From: Candidatus Hydrogenedentes bacterium UBA2224
Lineage (GTDB): Bacteria > Hydrogenedentota > Hydrogenedentia > Hydrogenedentales > SLHB01
Assembly (NCBI GenBank): GCA_002348185.1
Contig: DDYW01000181.1
Coordinates: 4,254 to 68,253, forward strand
Reading direction: 5' to 3'
Length of the DNA: 64,000 bases
Shown here: one piece after another, positions 42,056 through 50,846 of the stretch
How the letters are laid out: the number at the start of each line of letters is the position of its first letter
Position numbering within the stretch: the stretch's first letter is position 1
Translations under genes and position numbers: made by a program
Notes under the pieces: model-generated
What the model was told of the DNA's origin: nothing
What the model saw: the letters and a program-made list of their open reading frames with translations, nothing else
The model's database searches: none

Positions 42056-42487
42056 TTATTGTCCGGCCAGCAGGGTCTGTTCCTTTGCCGCAAGCTGCAC
42101 GAGAAACCGGGACGCTTCCGCCGCGGAAAGTGCGTACGGGTCGAATTTGCCCTTGCCGCCGTACGTTTCAAACGTTTGCGGACTGATGTCACCCGCCGCG
42201 ACAAACGCCATGCTCCAGTCCGCGAATTTCCGGTCCGCAACCTCGCAGTAATCCAGAAGAACGACGTCCTTGTGACGCGGATCCCGTTGAATCTCGGAAT
42301 AGAGCTGGTTGACGGCCTCTCTTGGGCCTTCCAGGCACTGCAGGAAAAACGCCGGGTCGTAGCAGAGAATACCCGTGATGTCCTTGGCCTTGTTGTTGCT
42401 GCGGGAGATCTTCAGTACTTTCTGCAGCGCTTCCGTATCGCATTCCTCCGTCATCCGGCTCACGTAGACCAGCCGCACCATGTGCAT
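42056..42487 (-). CDS. Stand-alone BLUF photoreceptor
   Basis: 143 residues. The BLUF residues occupy the same numbers as in the well-studied short BLUF proteins: Tyr8, Asn32, Gln50, Trp91 and Met93 (MVRLVYVS at the start, SRSNNKAKDITGILCY, FFLQCLEG, FADWSM). BLUF domains bind FAD and switch hydrogen bonding on blue light. There is no output domain; after residue ~95 only a short helical cap remains. The start at 42487 was set by AAAGGAG nine bases upstream. Promoter candidate at 42537-42566. Neighbours give no partner. Confidence 0.93.
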   Translation of the reverse strand: MHMVRLVYVSRMTEECDTEALQKVLKISRSNNKAKDITGILCYDPAFFLQCLEGPREAVNQLYSEIQRDPRHKDVVLLDYCEVADRKFADWSMAFVAAGDISPQTFETYGGKGKFDPYALSAAEASRFLVQLAAKEQTLLAGQ

Positions 42488-42536
42488 CGTTCTTAACTCC
42501 TTTGTCGGCATGAGGAAATGCACGCTTGTCCCGTCC

Positions 42537-42566
42537 ATTCTACTGTCCGGCCCATGATCTGCACAA
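42537..42566 (-). promoter_or_regulatory. Candidate promoter of the BLUF gene
   Basis: On the minus strand: TTGTGC, 18 bases, TAGAAT, about 50 bases before the ATG. Confidence 0.5.
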
Positions 42567-42656
42567 TATGAACCTGCAGCGCTCCGCGGAAGGCACTCCC
42601 CCGGGGCAGGCAGCGGGCGGCTTTTGGAACCCGGTTACGGCGCCCGCGGGAATCTC

Positions 42657-42685
42657 TTGGAATCCGCGCGTTTTTCAGGTACACT
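42657..42685 (+). promoter_or_regulatory. Candidate promoter of the exported protein gene
   Basis: TTGGAA, 17 bases, TACACT, about 64 bases before the ATG at 42750. Confidence 0.55.
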
Positions 42686-42749
42686 AAGTTAAAGTCTTAC
42701 AGACAGATGCACGGTTCGTTTGGGGAAACTGAACTGAGGTGAACATCCT

Positions 42750-43394
42750 ATGAACAAAGTGATGTGGGTTCCATTGGCACTGTTCTTGAGCGTGGCACTG
42801 GCCGGAACGGCCTGGGCCGCTGACAAGACCCCGAAAGATCCGAACCAGGACTGGGAGAAACATCCCGAGCCTGCGTTGCAGGTGTACAAGACCACGGGGC
42901 GCGGCATCCATGCCCTGGTGTATCAGTCCCTCCGCTCCCTGAAGGAAGGCAATGAGCGTCTGCCCATTCTCGGCAGCGTCATGGTGTTTGAAGGCATCGG
43001 CACGGGCCTGGTGGAGCTGGGCACGAGCATGTATACAGGCATGGCGGGGTCGAAACCCCACCGGCCGTACAACCAGTTGAGCAGGCCCAACCGGGTCCTC
43101 AACACCGACCCGCTTCTTCGCAACGCCCGGCAGGTGGGAGGCACGGCCGCCGTCACCGCGGGCGCGGGGCTCCCGGTAGTGCTGGGGCTCTATGCCGGCC
43201 AGGAGGCCACCGACGAGTTCCCCCGCGAGGAGGAGAAAGTCGAGGAACTCGAGGGGCTGCGCAAGCCCGTTGAGAAAAAGCGCATGACCATGCCCGATGC
43301 CCAACGCCGCTACGTTCCCGAGCGTGCCGCCTACGGGCACAAAATCGAACGCGGCCGCGGAAATCTGCTGAAGCAATTGCGTTACGAAGAATAA
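42750..43394 (+). CDS. Exported protein of unknown function
   Basis: 214 residues. A clear signal peptide (WVPLALFLSVALAGTAWAA) is followed by a charged region, two moderately hydrophobic glycine-rich stretches (LPILGSVMVFEGIGTGLVELG and VGGTAAVTAGAGLPVVLGLYAG) and a highly charged tail (EEEKVEELEGLRKPVEKKR). No domain recognised. The two Gly-rich stretches could insert in or lie on a membrane. It has its own promoter and an AGGTGA before the ATG. Confidence 0.7.
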   Translation: MNKVMWVPLALFLSVALAGTAWAADKTPKDPNQDWEKHPEPALQVYKTTGRGIHALVYQSLRSLKEGNERLPILGSVMVFEGIGTGLVELGTSMYTGMAGSKPHRPYNQLSRPNRVLNTDPLLRNARQVGGTAAVTAGAGLPVVLGLYAGQEATDEFPREEEKVEELEGLRKPVEKKRMTMPDAQRRYVPERAAYGHKIERGRGNLLKQLRYEE

Positions 43395-43483
43395 CGGAGG
43401 GCCTTAGCCGCCGTCGCCCTTCTGAATCGTGTGGAAAATGGTGTCAGTCGTGAGGACTGTCTCGCGGGGTTCATTGACGTTTC

Positions 43484-45310
43484 GTGGTTTCACCTATCCA
43501 TAAGCATTTCTGGGTGGTTTTGCTGATCGCGGCCCTCTTTGCGGTCTTCTTTGAACTGGGCCGCATGGACGTCTGCACGGACAACGAGGGTCAGCGGGCC
43601 ACCCCCCCTGCCGAGATGCTGCGGTCGGGCAACTACGTTGTGCCCACCATCAACGGCGCGACCTATCTCGCCAAACCGCCCCTGCTGTATTGGGCGATCG
43701 CGGGCGTTTACCGGATAACCGGAGAAATCTCCGCGTTGACGGCCCGCATCCCCACCGCCGTCTGCGCGGTAGCGCTGGTTCTGGCGGTCTACCTGGCCTT
43801 TCGGAAGCGGCTGGGCGAGCAGGCGGCCCGGTTCGCCGCCATCGCCCTGCTGGCCTCGCCCTACTTCCTGGAGCGTTCGCGGTGGGCGGAACTCGACGTG
43901 CCGCTGACGCTGGCCACATTTCTGGCGATCGCAGCCTGCTGGACCGCCTTCGAAGCAGAGACCTCCTTTCAGCGAGCGGGGTTCACGCTGCTCGGCGGCC
44001 TGGCCATGGGCGCGGCGATCATGCTCAAAGGGCCCGCCCCGGTCCTCTTCCTGGGCGCTGCGTGGGCCGCGTATCTGCTCACCCGCGGAAAAACCGGTGC
44101 CAAAGGCAAAGGGCTCAAAGGGCTGGCAATCGTCACGGTGAGCGCGCTGGTCCTCGAATACCTCCTCAAACTCACCGGGGTCGTCGCCTTTCCGTTCGCG
44201 CTGGTCTCTGCGTCCGTTTACTGCGTGGTATGGAGCTGGCGCTCGGCGCCCGAGATGCGCCTGAAGACCGCCGGGATCACCGTTGGGGCGCTCCTCACCG
44301 GCCTGCTGCTGGCCGCCCCGTGGGCCCTGGCCGTCCTGCACGCCCAGGGTTGGGAGAATATCCGCAAGCTATTGAGTTCAGAGGTACTTACAAGGACCCA
44401 TTCCGCCACCGAAATCAACAGCGGCAGCCCCGTGTACTATCTGTTGGCCCTTCCCCTGCTGCTGGCCCCGTGGTCGTTTCTGTTCCCGTTTCATTTCTCC
44501 CGGACCGAGTGGCGCGAGAACGGCGTCAGCTACCGCTTCTGTACGGCCACCGCCTGGCTGAGCATCCTCGTGTTCTCTCTGGTGGCCGGGAAGGAATACG
44601 AATACATTCTTCCGGCCTTCCCGTTTTTGGCGGGCGCTACCGGGGTCACGTTGGCGCGCTTTCTGGGCGATGACCTCTCCGGATGGGGCAAGCGCTGGAC
44701 CGGCCTGTGGGCCCAGGTGACCGTTATCTTGTTCATGGTCCTCGCGGCGGCACTGGTGCTGTATGCCGCGACCACCGAGAATCCCCCCGTCTTTACGGTT
44801 GAAGCCGTCGTATTGGGTGCACTGATTCTTGCCGCGGGCATCTGGGGGCTGCGGCAGCGCCCATTCCGGCTGCACTGCGTCGCATTCCAGGCCTTGCTCG
44901 TGGTCGTCGCGGGGCTTCTCGCGTCCCGCTCCTTCTACTACACCGGCGCAAATTCCCCCCGGGAGATCGCCGAGACCACCGGGAGACTTCTCCAGACCGG
45001 ACACCGCGTTGAAGCGGGATGGTACCGCTACCCATGGACCCCTGCCTTTGCGTTCTACGCCGGGACCCCCGTACCCCTGCAGATGAACTTCGATATCGTG
45101 AAAAACCGCTTCGCCGATACCACGCCCTACTTTTTTCTTGTGCGCAAGAAGGACCTCGAAAACGGTCTGATTTCGCTCGATCCCACTGCGTATCACGTGC
45201 TCATGGGCCCATACACCAGCAAAGAATACCTCATGATTGGCAACACCGACCTGCCCTCTTCCCCGCAGCCGCCCGAACCGGCGGTTCCCTCTCAATCCCC
45301 ACATAAGTAG
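43484..45310 (+). CDS. GT-C glycosyltransferase of the PMT/ArnT (GT39/GT83) type
   Basis: 608 residues. The N-terminal ~450 is multi-pass. The first loop carries the Asp pair region (ELGRMDVCTDNEGQRATPPAEMLRSGNYVVPTINGATYLAKPPLLYW), which is diagnostic of PMT/ArnT enzymes that use polyprenyl-phosphate sugars. Later GKEYEYILPAFPFLAG and a C-terminal periplasmic domain follow. It likely adds a sugar to lipid A or a surface glycan. The GTG at 43484 was kept; no strong ribosome site is seen. Confidence 0.88.
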   Translation: MVSPIHKHFWVVLLIAALFAVFFELGRMDVCTDNEGQRATPPAEMLRSGNYVVPTINGATYLAKPPLLYWAIAGVYRITGEISALTARIPTAVCAVALVLAVYLAFRKRLGEQAARFAAIALLASPYFLERSRWAELDVPLTLATFLAIAACWTAFEAETSFQRAGFTLLGGLAMGAAIMLKGPAPVLFLGAAWAAYLLTRGKTGAKGKGLKGLAIVTVSALVLEYLLKLTGVVAFPFALVSASVYCVVWSWRSAPEMRLKTAGITVGALLTGLLLAAPWALAVLHAQGWENIRKLLSSEVLTRTHSATEINSGSPVYYLLALPLLLAPWSFLFPFHFSRTEWRENGVSYRFCTATAWLSILVFSLVAGKEYEYILPAFPFLAGATGVTLARFLGDDLSGWGKRWTGLWAQVTVILFMVLAAALVLYAATTENPPVFTVEAVVLGALILAAGIWGLRQRPFRLHCVAFQALLVVVAGLLASRSFYYTGANSPREIAETTGRLLQTGHRVEAGWYRYPWTPAFAFYAGTPVPLQMNFDIVKNRFADTTPYFFLVRKKDLENGLISLDPTAYHVLMGPYTSKEYLMIGNTDLPSSPQPPEPAVPSQSPHK

Positions 45311-45330
45311 TTTCGACGTTTGAATAGCAC

Positions 45331-45359
45331 TTCACCTTTTATGACATGTGGTGTATAAT
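45331..45359 (+). promoter_or_regulatory. Promoter of rnpB
   Basis: TTCACC, 17 bases, TATAAT, placed so that transcription begins close to the first base of the RNase P stem at 45371. Confidence 0.65.
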
Positions 45360-45370
45360 CTTGACAGTGT

Positions 45371-45740
45371 GAGTGGGCCGGGCGGCCGCGGTAGCGCCGA
45401 AAGGCGGTATCGAGGAAAGTCCGAGCTCCACAGGGTAGGGTGCTTCGTAACGCGAAGGCGGGGTGACCCGACGGAAAGTGGCACAGAAAACACACAGCCT
45501 ACGTCCGCCACGCGCGGGCCGGCAATGGTGAAAAGGTGCGGTAAGAGCGCACCAGCGGCTTGGCGACAAGCCGGCTTGCTAAACCCCACCTGGAGCAATT
45601 CCGAATAGGGGGGCGATGGAGTGACCCGCTCCGCCCCCGGGTTGGAAGCTGGAGGCCTGCGGCGACGCAGGTCCTAGAGGAATGGCCGCACAGGGACGCT
45701 TCGCCGTCCTGGACAGAACTCGGCTTACAGGCCCACTCAC
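45371..45740 (+). ncRNA. rnpB: RNase P RNA, bacterial type A
   Basis: All class A hallmarks are present: the 5' GAGTGGGCC pairs with the 3' GGCCCACTC (P1); then GAGGAAAGTCCGAGCTC (CRI), ACAGAAAACAC (CRII), GGTAAGAGCGCACC (CRIII/P10-11), AGAGGAATGG (CRV) and the end CAGAACTCGGCTTACAGGCC. The catalytic subunit removes tRNA 5' leaders. The ends are set by the P1 pairing, so they may be off by a few bases. Short open frames inside it are not genes. The start lies 12 bases after a TATAAT. Confidence 0.97.
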
Positions 45741-45824
45741 CATCCGGGGCATCGGGCCCGGATACACGACGTCGAGGGGCCACAGTTCATAACCGAGCCG
45801 GAAAACCACCGGGGGAGGCTGGAT

Positions 45825-46334
45825 ATGAACGAGAATCCCGGGGCAGCCCGAGCCCGGACCCGGGCATCGCCGTCCCCACCAGCCGCCCGAGGTGGGCAGT
45901 ACCTCACATTCGCGTTGGGAACGGTGGAGTGCGCCATCGGGATTCTGAACGTGCAGGACATCGTCGGCATGATGCCCGTCACGCTCCGGTCCGGCGCCCC
46001 CGGTTTTATCAAGGGGAATATCACGCCGCGGGGAAACGCCATCCCGCTTGTCGATCTGCGCGCCCGTCTCGCCCTCCCTCCGCAGGAAGAAACCGAGAAC
46101 ACATGCATCATCGTGGTCCAGACCCTCGGGCACGGCCGCACCGTCACCACGGGGCTCCTGGTCGATCTGGTTCGTGAAGTCTCCGAGATTCCGGAGGAAC
46201 AATTGCTGTCGCCTCCAGACACAGGCGCTCCCATCGACGGTGACTTCATCCTGGCGAGGGCCAATCTCGGCGGCACGCCCTTGCTGGTGCTGGACATCGA
46301 ACGCGTGCTCGAACCCGACTGCTCCCGGCCGTAA
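45825..46334 (+). CDS. cheW: CheW-like chemotaxis coupling protein
   Basis: 169 residues. After a disordered N-terminal ~22 (Pro/Ala/Arg) the CheW fold follows: QYLTFALGTVECAIGILNVQDIV, then FIKGNITPRGNAIPLVDLRARLAL and VLLVDLVREVSEIPEEQL-like strands, ending LLVLDIERVL. CheW bridges receptors and CheA. No CheA, receptor or other chemotaxis gene is in the window. GGGGGAGG precedes the ATG. It starts 84 bases after rnpB and may be read through from the rnpB promoter. Confidence 0.9.
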   Translation: MNENPGAARARTRASPSPPAARGGQYLTFALGTVECAIGILNVQDIVGMMPVTLRSGAPGFIKGNITPRGNAIPLVDLRARLALPPQEETENTCIIVVQTLGHGRTVTTGLLVDLVREVSEIPEEQLLSPPDTGAPIDGDFILARANLGGTPLLVLDIERVLEPDCSRP

Positions 46335-46532
46335 GAAACCACCCCGCTCGACTTTACCCCTGTGGGAAAGGAAGCCGGGGCCGAACGCTGGGGAGGACGT
46401 TCGACCCCGCGGCGCAGAGGAAAAGGGTGTCTCCGGCGATCGTGCTCGTCCGATTTTCGCTCTCTGTCTTTAATCTTAACGCATTTCCGTCCGATGGGTT
46501 GACACCTCGGGGGTCTTCCTGTCCTTTTGTAT

Positions 46533-46561
46533 TTGAAGGCGCTCGATCCCCTGAGTAGACT
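46533..46561 (+). promoter_or_regulatory. Candidate promoter of the oxidoreductase/GH36-like pair
   Basis: TTGAAG, 17 bases, TAGACT, about 39 bases before the ATG at 46601. The preceding part of the gap (46335-46532) holds a hairpin near 46376-46408 (GGGGCCGAACG/CGTTCGACCCC, one mismatch) but no gene. Confidence 0.5.
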
Positions 46562-46600
46562 TACGGCAAGACTGTCCCCCCAAAGAAGGAGTGGGTTCCC

Positions 46601-47626
46601 ATGCCAAAAGACAAGATCTATGCCGCGGCAACCCTTGGTGCGGGTTCTATTGCACAGCACTGCCACATGCCGGGATATGCCAAGAGCCCCCATACCCAAC
46701 TGGTAGCATTTGCCGACCCCGCTCCGGCCCGGCACCGGGAGATCAAGAAACTCTACCCCACCGCTCGGGGATACAAGACCCATGAAGAGATGTTTGCCAA
46801 CGAACGGCTGGATGTCGTGAGCATCTGCACACCCAACAAGTACCATGCCGAAGGCGTGTTTGCCGCGCTCGCCGCGGGGTGCGATGTGCTCTGCGAAAAG
46901 CCCATGGCTACCCGGCTCGGCGACGCCCGCAAGATGTTCGCGGCGGCGCGGAAAGCCCGCAAGAAACTTATGATCGGATTCACCCACCGGACGATGGCGG
47001 GCAGCAAAAAGTGCAAGGAACTTCTCGCCAGACGCGCGCTGGGGAAACCGTTCATGATCCGCCTCCGCTACGCGCACGGGGGGCCGTTTCCCGGATGGGC
47101 CAAAGACGACTGGTTCTACAGCCAGGACCTCGCCGCCGGCGGCGCCATGCTCGATATGGGCATTCACGCCATCGATCTCGCGCTCTGGCTGATGGGCCCG
47201 GTTAAGACGGTCACGGCCAGGACCGCCACGATCATCAAGCGGATCGAGGTAGACGACAACGCCATACTCGTCCTCGAATTCGCCAGTGGCGCGCTCGGCT
47301 ACATCGAAGTCGGCTGGACCAGCAAGCCCGGTTTCACGGGATTCGAAATATACGGCACACAGGGCTCGATCATCTGCGACTACAACAAAGGCCTTCAGAT
47401 CTGCGGAGGCAAGGCGTCGGCAGGTGAGGACAGCGTGCTGGAGTGGCAGATGCTGGATCCCGAGCCCGCCCGGGGCGGCTGGCCGGCCGAGATGGTCGAG
47501 TGGATTGACATCGTGCGCGGCAAACAGCGCCTCACGATGACGGGCCAGGACGGCATTAACGCGCTGGCCGTTGCGCTGGCGGCGTATTCGTCGAGCACGA
47601 GCGGACGCCGCGTGGCGTTGGCCTGA
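46601..47626 (+). CDS. Gfo/Idh/MocA family oxidoreductase
   Basis: 341 residues. An N-terminal Rossmann fold (YAAATLGAGSIAQHCHMPGY) is followed by VVSICTPNKYHAEGVFAAL and the signature CEKPMA with the catalytic Lys. A DLAAGGAMLDMGIHAIDLALWLMG block lies near residue 180, with the His and Asp of the active site. The family uses NAD(P) to oxidise or reduce sugars and inositols. No signal peptide. GGAG precedes the ATG. The stop lies 46 bases before the GH36-like lipoprotein, so they are likely one operon acting on the same sugar. Confidence 0.92.
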   Translation: MPKDKIYAAATLGAGSIAQHCHMPGYAKSPHTQLVAFADPAPARHREIKKLYPTARGYKTHEEMFANERLDVVSICTPNKYHAEGVFAALAAGCDVLCEKPMATRLGDARKMFAAARKARKKLMIGFTHRTMAGSKKCKELLARRALGKPFMIRLRYAHGGPFPGWAKDDWFYSQDLAAGGAMLDMGIHAIDLALWLMGPVKTVTARTATIIKRIEVDDNAILVLEFASGALGYIEVGWTSKPGFTGFEIYGTQGSIICDYNKGLQICGGKASAGEDSVLEWQMLDPEPARGGWPAEMVEWIDIVRGKQRLTMTGQDGINALAVALAAYSSSTSGRRVALA

Positions 47627-47672
47627 CAGGCGGCCCCCGCGCGCCGCACCCATAACAACTACGGAGACCCGC

Positions 47673-50033
47673 ATGAGCGTTAAGCCAACATGGAACGGTG
47701 TGATTCTGCTGCTCGCCCTGGCAATCTGTGGCTGTCAGACCAGCCCGGTGTACCGGCCGGGACAGGAATACCGCACGATCAACGCCGCCGAGTACGAGAT
47801 CGCCGTCCAGAAGAACGGCCGCGTGGATGTGCTGCTGCGGTCGGGCCAGATCGTTCTGGCCAACGCCCAGCCAATGGTGTGGTACGCGGAGGAAGAGGCC
47901 CCCGAACTGCTTCCGGTCCTGGGCCGTTTGACCGTCCGCGAACAGGTCAACGACCGCCTGGGCCAGGGCCAGGGCATGCTGTTCAAACAGAAGGAATGCG
48001 AATGGGCCATCCGCGTGTATCCCGATAAGCCCTTCTTTACGTGCCAGGTGGCCTATGTAAACAACGGAAAGAAACCCGTAAAGATCCGCGCGCTGACCCC
48101 GTGGTTCGTGGGAGAGGAGACGAACGGGCTGGTTTCTCTGGGCACGGAGCCCGAATCGACCGTCATTCTCCAGAATCCCTCGCCGTTCGCGGGACCGCCC
48201 CAGATGTCTGCCGTCACCCGGGGCGCGGGCGAGAGCCTCTGGTACCTGGCCGGATTTAACCCGGCCTCCCGCCAATCCCTCATTGCGGGATTTGTCACGT
48301 CCGACACGGGCTACGGCTCGGTCCTGCTGGGAAGGACGGAGAATCCCAAGGCCTCGGCCTTGAATCAGTTCAGCGCCACCTGCTACTACGATCCTCCCGT
48401 CGAAGTGCTTCCCGGCGGAAAAGTGCAGTCCGAGGTGCTGTATATCTCCGTGGCGGAGAAAACCCCTCTGGAAGGCCTCGAACGCTACGGACACGCGGTC
48501 GCCGCCGTCAACGAAGTGCCCCTCCGCAAGCCTCCGCTGCCCCACGGAACCGCCGCGCTTTCAAAGACCCGCGGTCAATTGTCCGAGCAGGCGGTGCTCG
48601 AGGAGATGGCCGTGCTCGAAGCGGATCTCCTGAGATACGGATGGAACAATGTCGCCATCGGCGACGGTTGGGAGACTGCCCCGGGCGTCTGGGAACCGGA
48701 CCCGTCGGCGTTTCCCCGGGGCTTTGCGCCGCTGGTCCAGGAGATCCACGCCCGCGGAATGACCGCGAGCCTGTTTGTGGACCCGTTTGTCGTGCCGGCC
48801 GATTCGCCCCTCGCCTCCACCCATCCCGACTGGCTCGCGCCGGTCGCGAGCTGGGCCGCGCCCCTCCTGCCGGAGAACGCCCGCATCCTCGACATCACGG
48901 TGCCGGAGGCCGACGCCTACGTTCGCGATCTCTTTCAGAAGGTGGGCACCCTGTGGGGCTTCGACTCGATCGAGGGCGTCAATCTCTCGCGTGGCATTCT
49001 TGCCGCTGAGTCCTTCACGAACGCCTCATTGACCCGGACGGATGTCCTTCGCCTGGCGATATCGGCCATTGACCAGGGCCTGGGGGCGGGAAAAGGCATT
49101 GCGGCCGCCGGCGCCCAGTCCGCATTGCACGTGCGCGCCGACGCTGCGGGCCCACTGAACGAAGTCGCGCCGGTATGGGAAGGAAACGTGGAACATCCCG
49201 GCTGCCGGGAGATCCTTCACGCCACGGCCCTGCGCTATTTCTTCTCGCCGTATCTGTACACACCGTGGATGGGACCCGCCTACTTCGAAACGCCTGGGCT
49301 GGCCTCCGGCTGGCCCGAACTCGAGCGTGCTCCGCTTACCACCGGGCAGAGTCTCGCGTGGCTCACCGGAATGGCCCTCAACGGCGGCGTCATGAAAATC
49401 GGCAACCGGTTTACCGAGCTCAACGCGGACCAGAAGACCATCCTCAGCAAACTTCTGCCGGTTTTTCCGTGGACGGCACGGCCCCTCGACCTGTTTGAGA
49501 GCAGTCCGCCAAATGTGTGGTCTGCGCAACTGCGCACAAACGCCGGCGACTGGCATTACGCCGCGGTATTCAACTGGTCGTCGACGGAGCAGCCCGCAAT
49601 CACCCTCTACCTGGCCGAATTCGGCATGAACCCGCAGAGCATCTATACGGTGTACGATTACTGGAACGACCAGTTCCATGGGCTCGCCCAGGGACAGCTC
49701 AACGTGCAGGTGCCGCCCGGCAGCGTCCGCCTCCTGGGTTTTCGCTTGTACGAGAACCGGCCGCTTCTGGTTGCCTCGACCACCCATTTCACGCAGGGCG
49801 CCCTCGAAACGACCGCGCTGGAATGGGATGCGGCGAAGCGTGAACTCCGCGGGGAGATCAAAGCCATCCCGAACACCGACTACGGACTGCGCATCCTGGT
49901 GCCGGAATCGTTTGCCGTTTCTGAGGCCGCGGTATCGGGAGTCCACCCCGTTCTGACCCAGAACGGGCAACTACTCGAGATGAACTTTCATCACGACACC
50001 AGCCCGGATTTCCGCTGGTACGTCAGGTTTTAG
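47673..50033 (+). CDS. GH36/clan GH-D-like alpha-galactosidase lipoprotein
   Basis: 786 residues. A lipobox ICGC after ~22 residues marks a lipoprotein, so it should be anchored at the envelope. Residues ~35-290 form a beta-sandwich (typical GH36/melibiase N-domain). The barrel shows WNNVAIGDGWETAPGVWEPD and FPRGFAPLVQEIHARGMTASLFVDPFV, the clan GH-D signature strands, and LHVRADAAGP later where the acid/base Asp would sit. The nucleophile segment (WGFDSIEG) departs from the usual KxDF, so activity is uncertain. The C-terminus is a beta domain ending FRWYVRF. GGAG precedes the ATG at 47673. Confidence 0.78.
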   Translation: MSVKPTWNGVILLLALAICGCQTSPVYRPGQEYRTINAAEYEIAVQKNGRVDVLLRSGQIVLANAQPMVWYAEEEAPELLPVLGRLTVREQVNDRLGQGQGMLFKQKECEWAIRVYPDKPFFTCQVAYVNNGKKPVKIRALTPWFVGEETNGLVSLGTEPESTVILQNPSPFAGPPQMSAVTRGAGESLWYLAGFNPASRQSLIAGFVTSDTGYGSVLLGRTENPKASALNQFSATCYYDPPVEVLPGGKVQSEVLYISVAEKTPLEGLERYGHAVAAVNEVPLRKPPLPHGTAALSKTRGQLSEQAVLEEMAVLEADLLRYGWNNVAIGDGWETAPGVWEPDPSAFPRGFAPLVQEIHARGMTASLFVDPFVVPADSPLASTHPDWLAPVASWAAPLLPENARILDITVPEADAYVRDLFQKVGTLWGFDSIEGVNLSRGILAAESFTNASLTRTDVLRLAISAIDQGLGAGKGIAAAGAQSALHVRADAAGPLNEVAPVWEGNVEHPGCREILHATALRYFFSPYLYTPWMGPAYFETPGLASGWPELERAPLTTGQSLAWLTGMALNGGVMKIGNRFTELNADQKTILSKLLPVFPWTARPLDLFESSPPNVWSAQLRTNAGDWHYAAVFNWSSTEQPAITLYLAEFGMNPQSIYTVYDYWNDQFHGLAQGQLNVQVPPGSVRLLGFRLYENRPLLVASTTHFTQGALETTALEWDAAKRELRGEIKAIPNTDYGLRILVPESFAVSEAAVSGVHPVLTQNGQLLEMNFHHDTSPDFRWYVRF

Positions 50034-50115
50034 CAGCCGGACCAGCGCCCCCCAGGTCGTGCACCTGCGGCGCCTGAGAGGACGTCTTCCAGCCCATCCG
50101 CTCGGCTGCATGATC

Positions 50116-50547
50116 TCAACGGCTGCGGCTGGGGTCAAAGGCCGGGACGGAGCATTTTTTCGCGGCCTTCGCGAGGGAGGCGTCCAGTGTCGCAAGAGGA
50201 AGACCATGCGCCATGGCGAGATCCAGGTATGAGGCGTCATAGGTTGAGAGCCCGTGTTCCCGTGCGAGCGAGACGATCTCCTTGAGCATCCGTTCGGGGG
50301 ATTCCTGCTCCACGGTGATGGGCAAGCCGCCCAAAAGGGCGAGAAAGCGGACGACGGCGGCCTGAGTGAGGCGTTTTTTTCTTTCCGCCACCAGCAGGAC
50401 ATTGCCCACTTCGAGCGGCCAGATGGCGGGCACGAAGGCCTCCGCGGTTTCCAGGCTCTCGAGGACAGCCTCCGCATAGCGGCTGCCCTCGTCCTCGAAA
50501 CACCACGACAGGACGACGGAATTGTCGACCACGAACCGTGCAGCCAT
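50116..50547 (-). CDS. VapC-type PIN-domain toxin
   Basis: 143 residues. PIN domain acid residues are visible: Asp in FVVDNSVVLSWCF near 8, Glu in WPLEVGNVL near 45, Asp in STYDASYLDLA near 103, and a last acidic site in LATLDASLAK near 120. These bind Mg and cut RNA, often initiator tRNA or rRNA. It follows the antitoxin with a one-base overlap (TGATG). The pair is the standard order antitoxin-toxin. Confidence 0.9.
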   Translation of the reverse strand: MAARFVVDNSVVLSWCFEDEGSRYAEAVLESLETAEAFVPAIWPLEVGNVLLVAERKKRLTQAAVVRFLALLGGLPITVEQESPERMLKEIVSLAREHGLSTYDASYLDLAMAHGLPLATLDASLAKAAKKCSVPAFDPSRSR

Positions 50548-50786
50548 CAGCGCCTTCCTTCCTCGAGCATGTCGCGGATGGAAAGCCCCTCGAGGCGCTG
50601 GCCGCTCCGAAACCGTTTCACTTGCTCGATTACGTCGCGCACGGGCGCCTTTTTTACGGAATCGGCGGGTTGCAGGGTGGCCACAGGCACGCCGTGTCTG
50701 GTGATCGTGATGCGCTCACCCTTGGCGACACGCTCCAGAAGCTGGGGCAGATGAGTTTTCGCTTCGTAGGCTCCAACCGTATCCAT
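50547..50786 (-). CDS. Phd/YefM-type antitoxin
   Basis: 79 residues. The DNA-binding N-terminus VGAYEAKTHLPQLLERVAKGERITITRHG is the Phd/YefM fold (AxxAKxxLxxLLxxV and the ITxxGxPVA strand), and the tail (FRSGQRLEGLSIRDMLEEGR) is the toxin-wrapping part typical of VapB partners. The ATG at 50786 has GGAGG upstream. Its promoter region has two direct repeats that may be its operator. Confidence 0.9.
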   Translation of the reverse strand: MDTVGAYEAKTHLPQLLERVAKGERITITRHGVPVATLQPADSVKKAPVRDVIEQVKRFRSGQRLEGLSIRDMLEEGRR

Positions 50787-50801
50787 ACCGCACCTCCACT
50801 T

Positions 50802-50822
50802 CAACCAGTCTGCAACCAGTCT
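50802..50822 (-). promoter_or_regulatory. Direct-repeat operator of the VapBC promoter
   Basis: CAACCAGTCT at 50802-50811 and 50813-50822: two perfect 10-base repeats with an 11-base period. The second covers the -10 box. This is the layout expected for autoregulation by antitoxin. Confidence 0.55.
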
Positions 50823-50846
50823 AAATCATGCCGTCACGAAAAGCAA
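50818..50846 (-). promoter_or_regulatory. Promoter of the VapBC pair
   Basis: On the minus strand: TTGCTT, 17 bases, TAGACT, about 32 bases before the antitoxin ATG. Confidence 0.55.

Noticed and set aside
45348..45608. Open frames inside the RNase P RNA
   Set aside because: They overlap the conserved RNA core; coding is excluded by its strict pairing.
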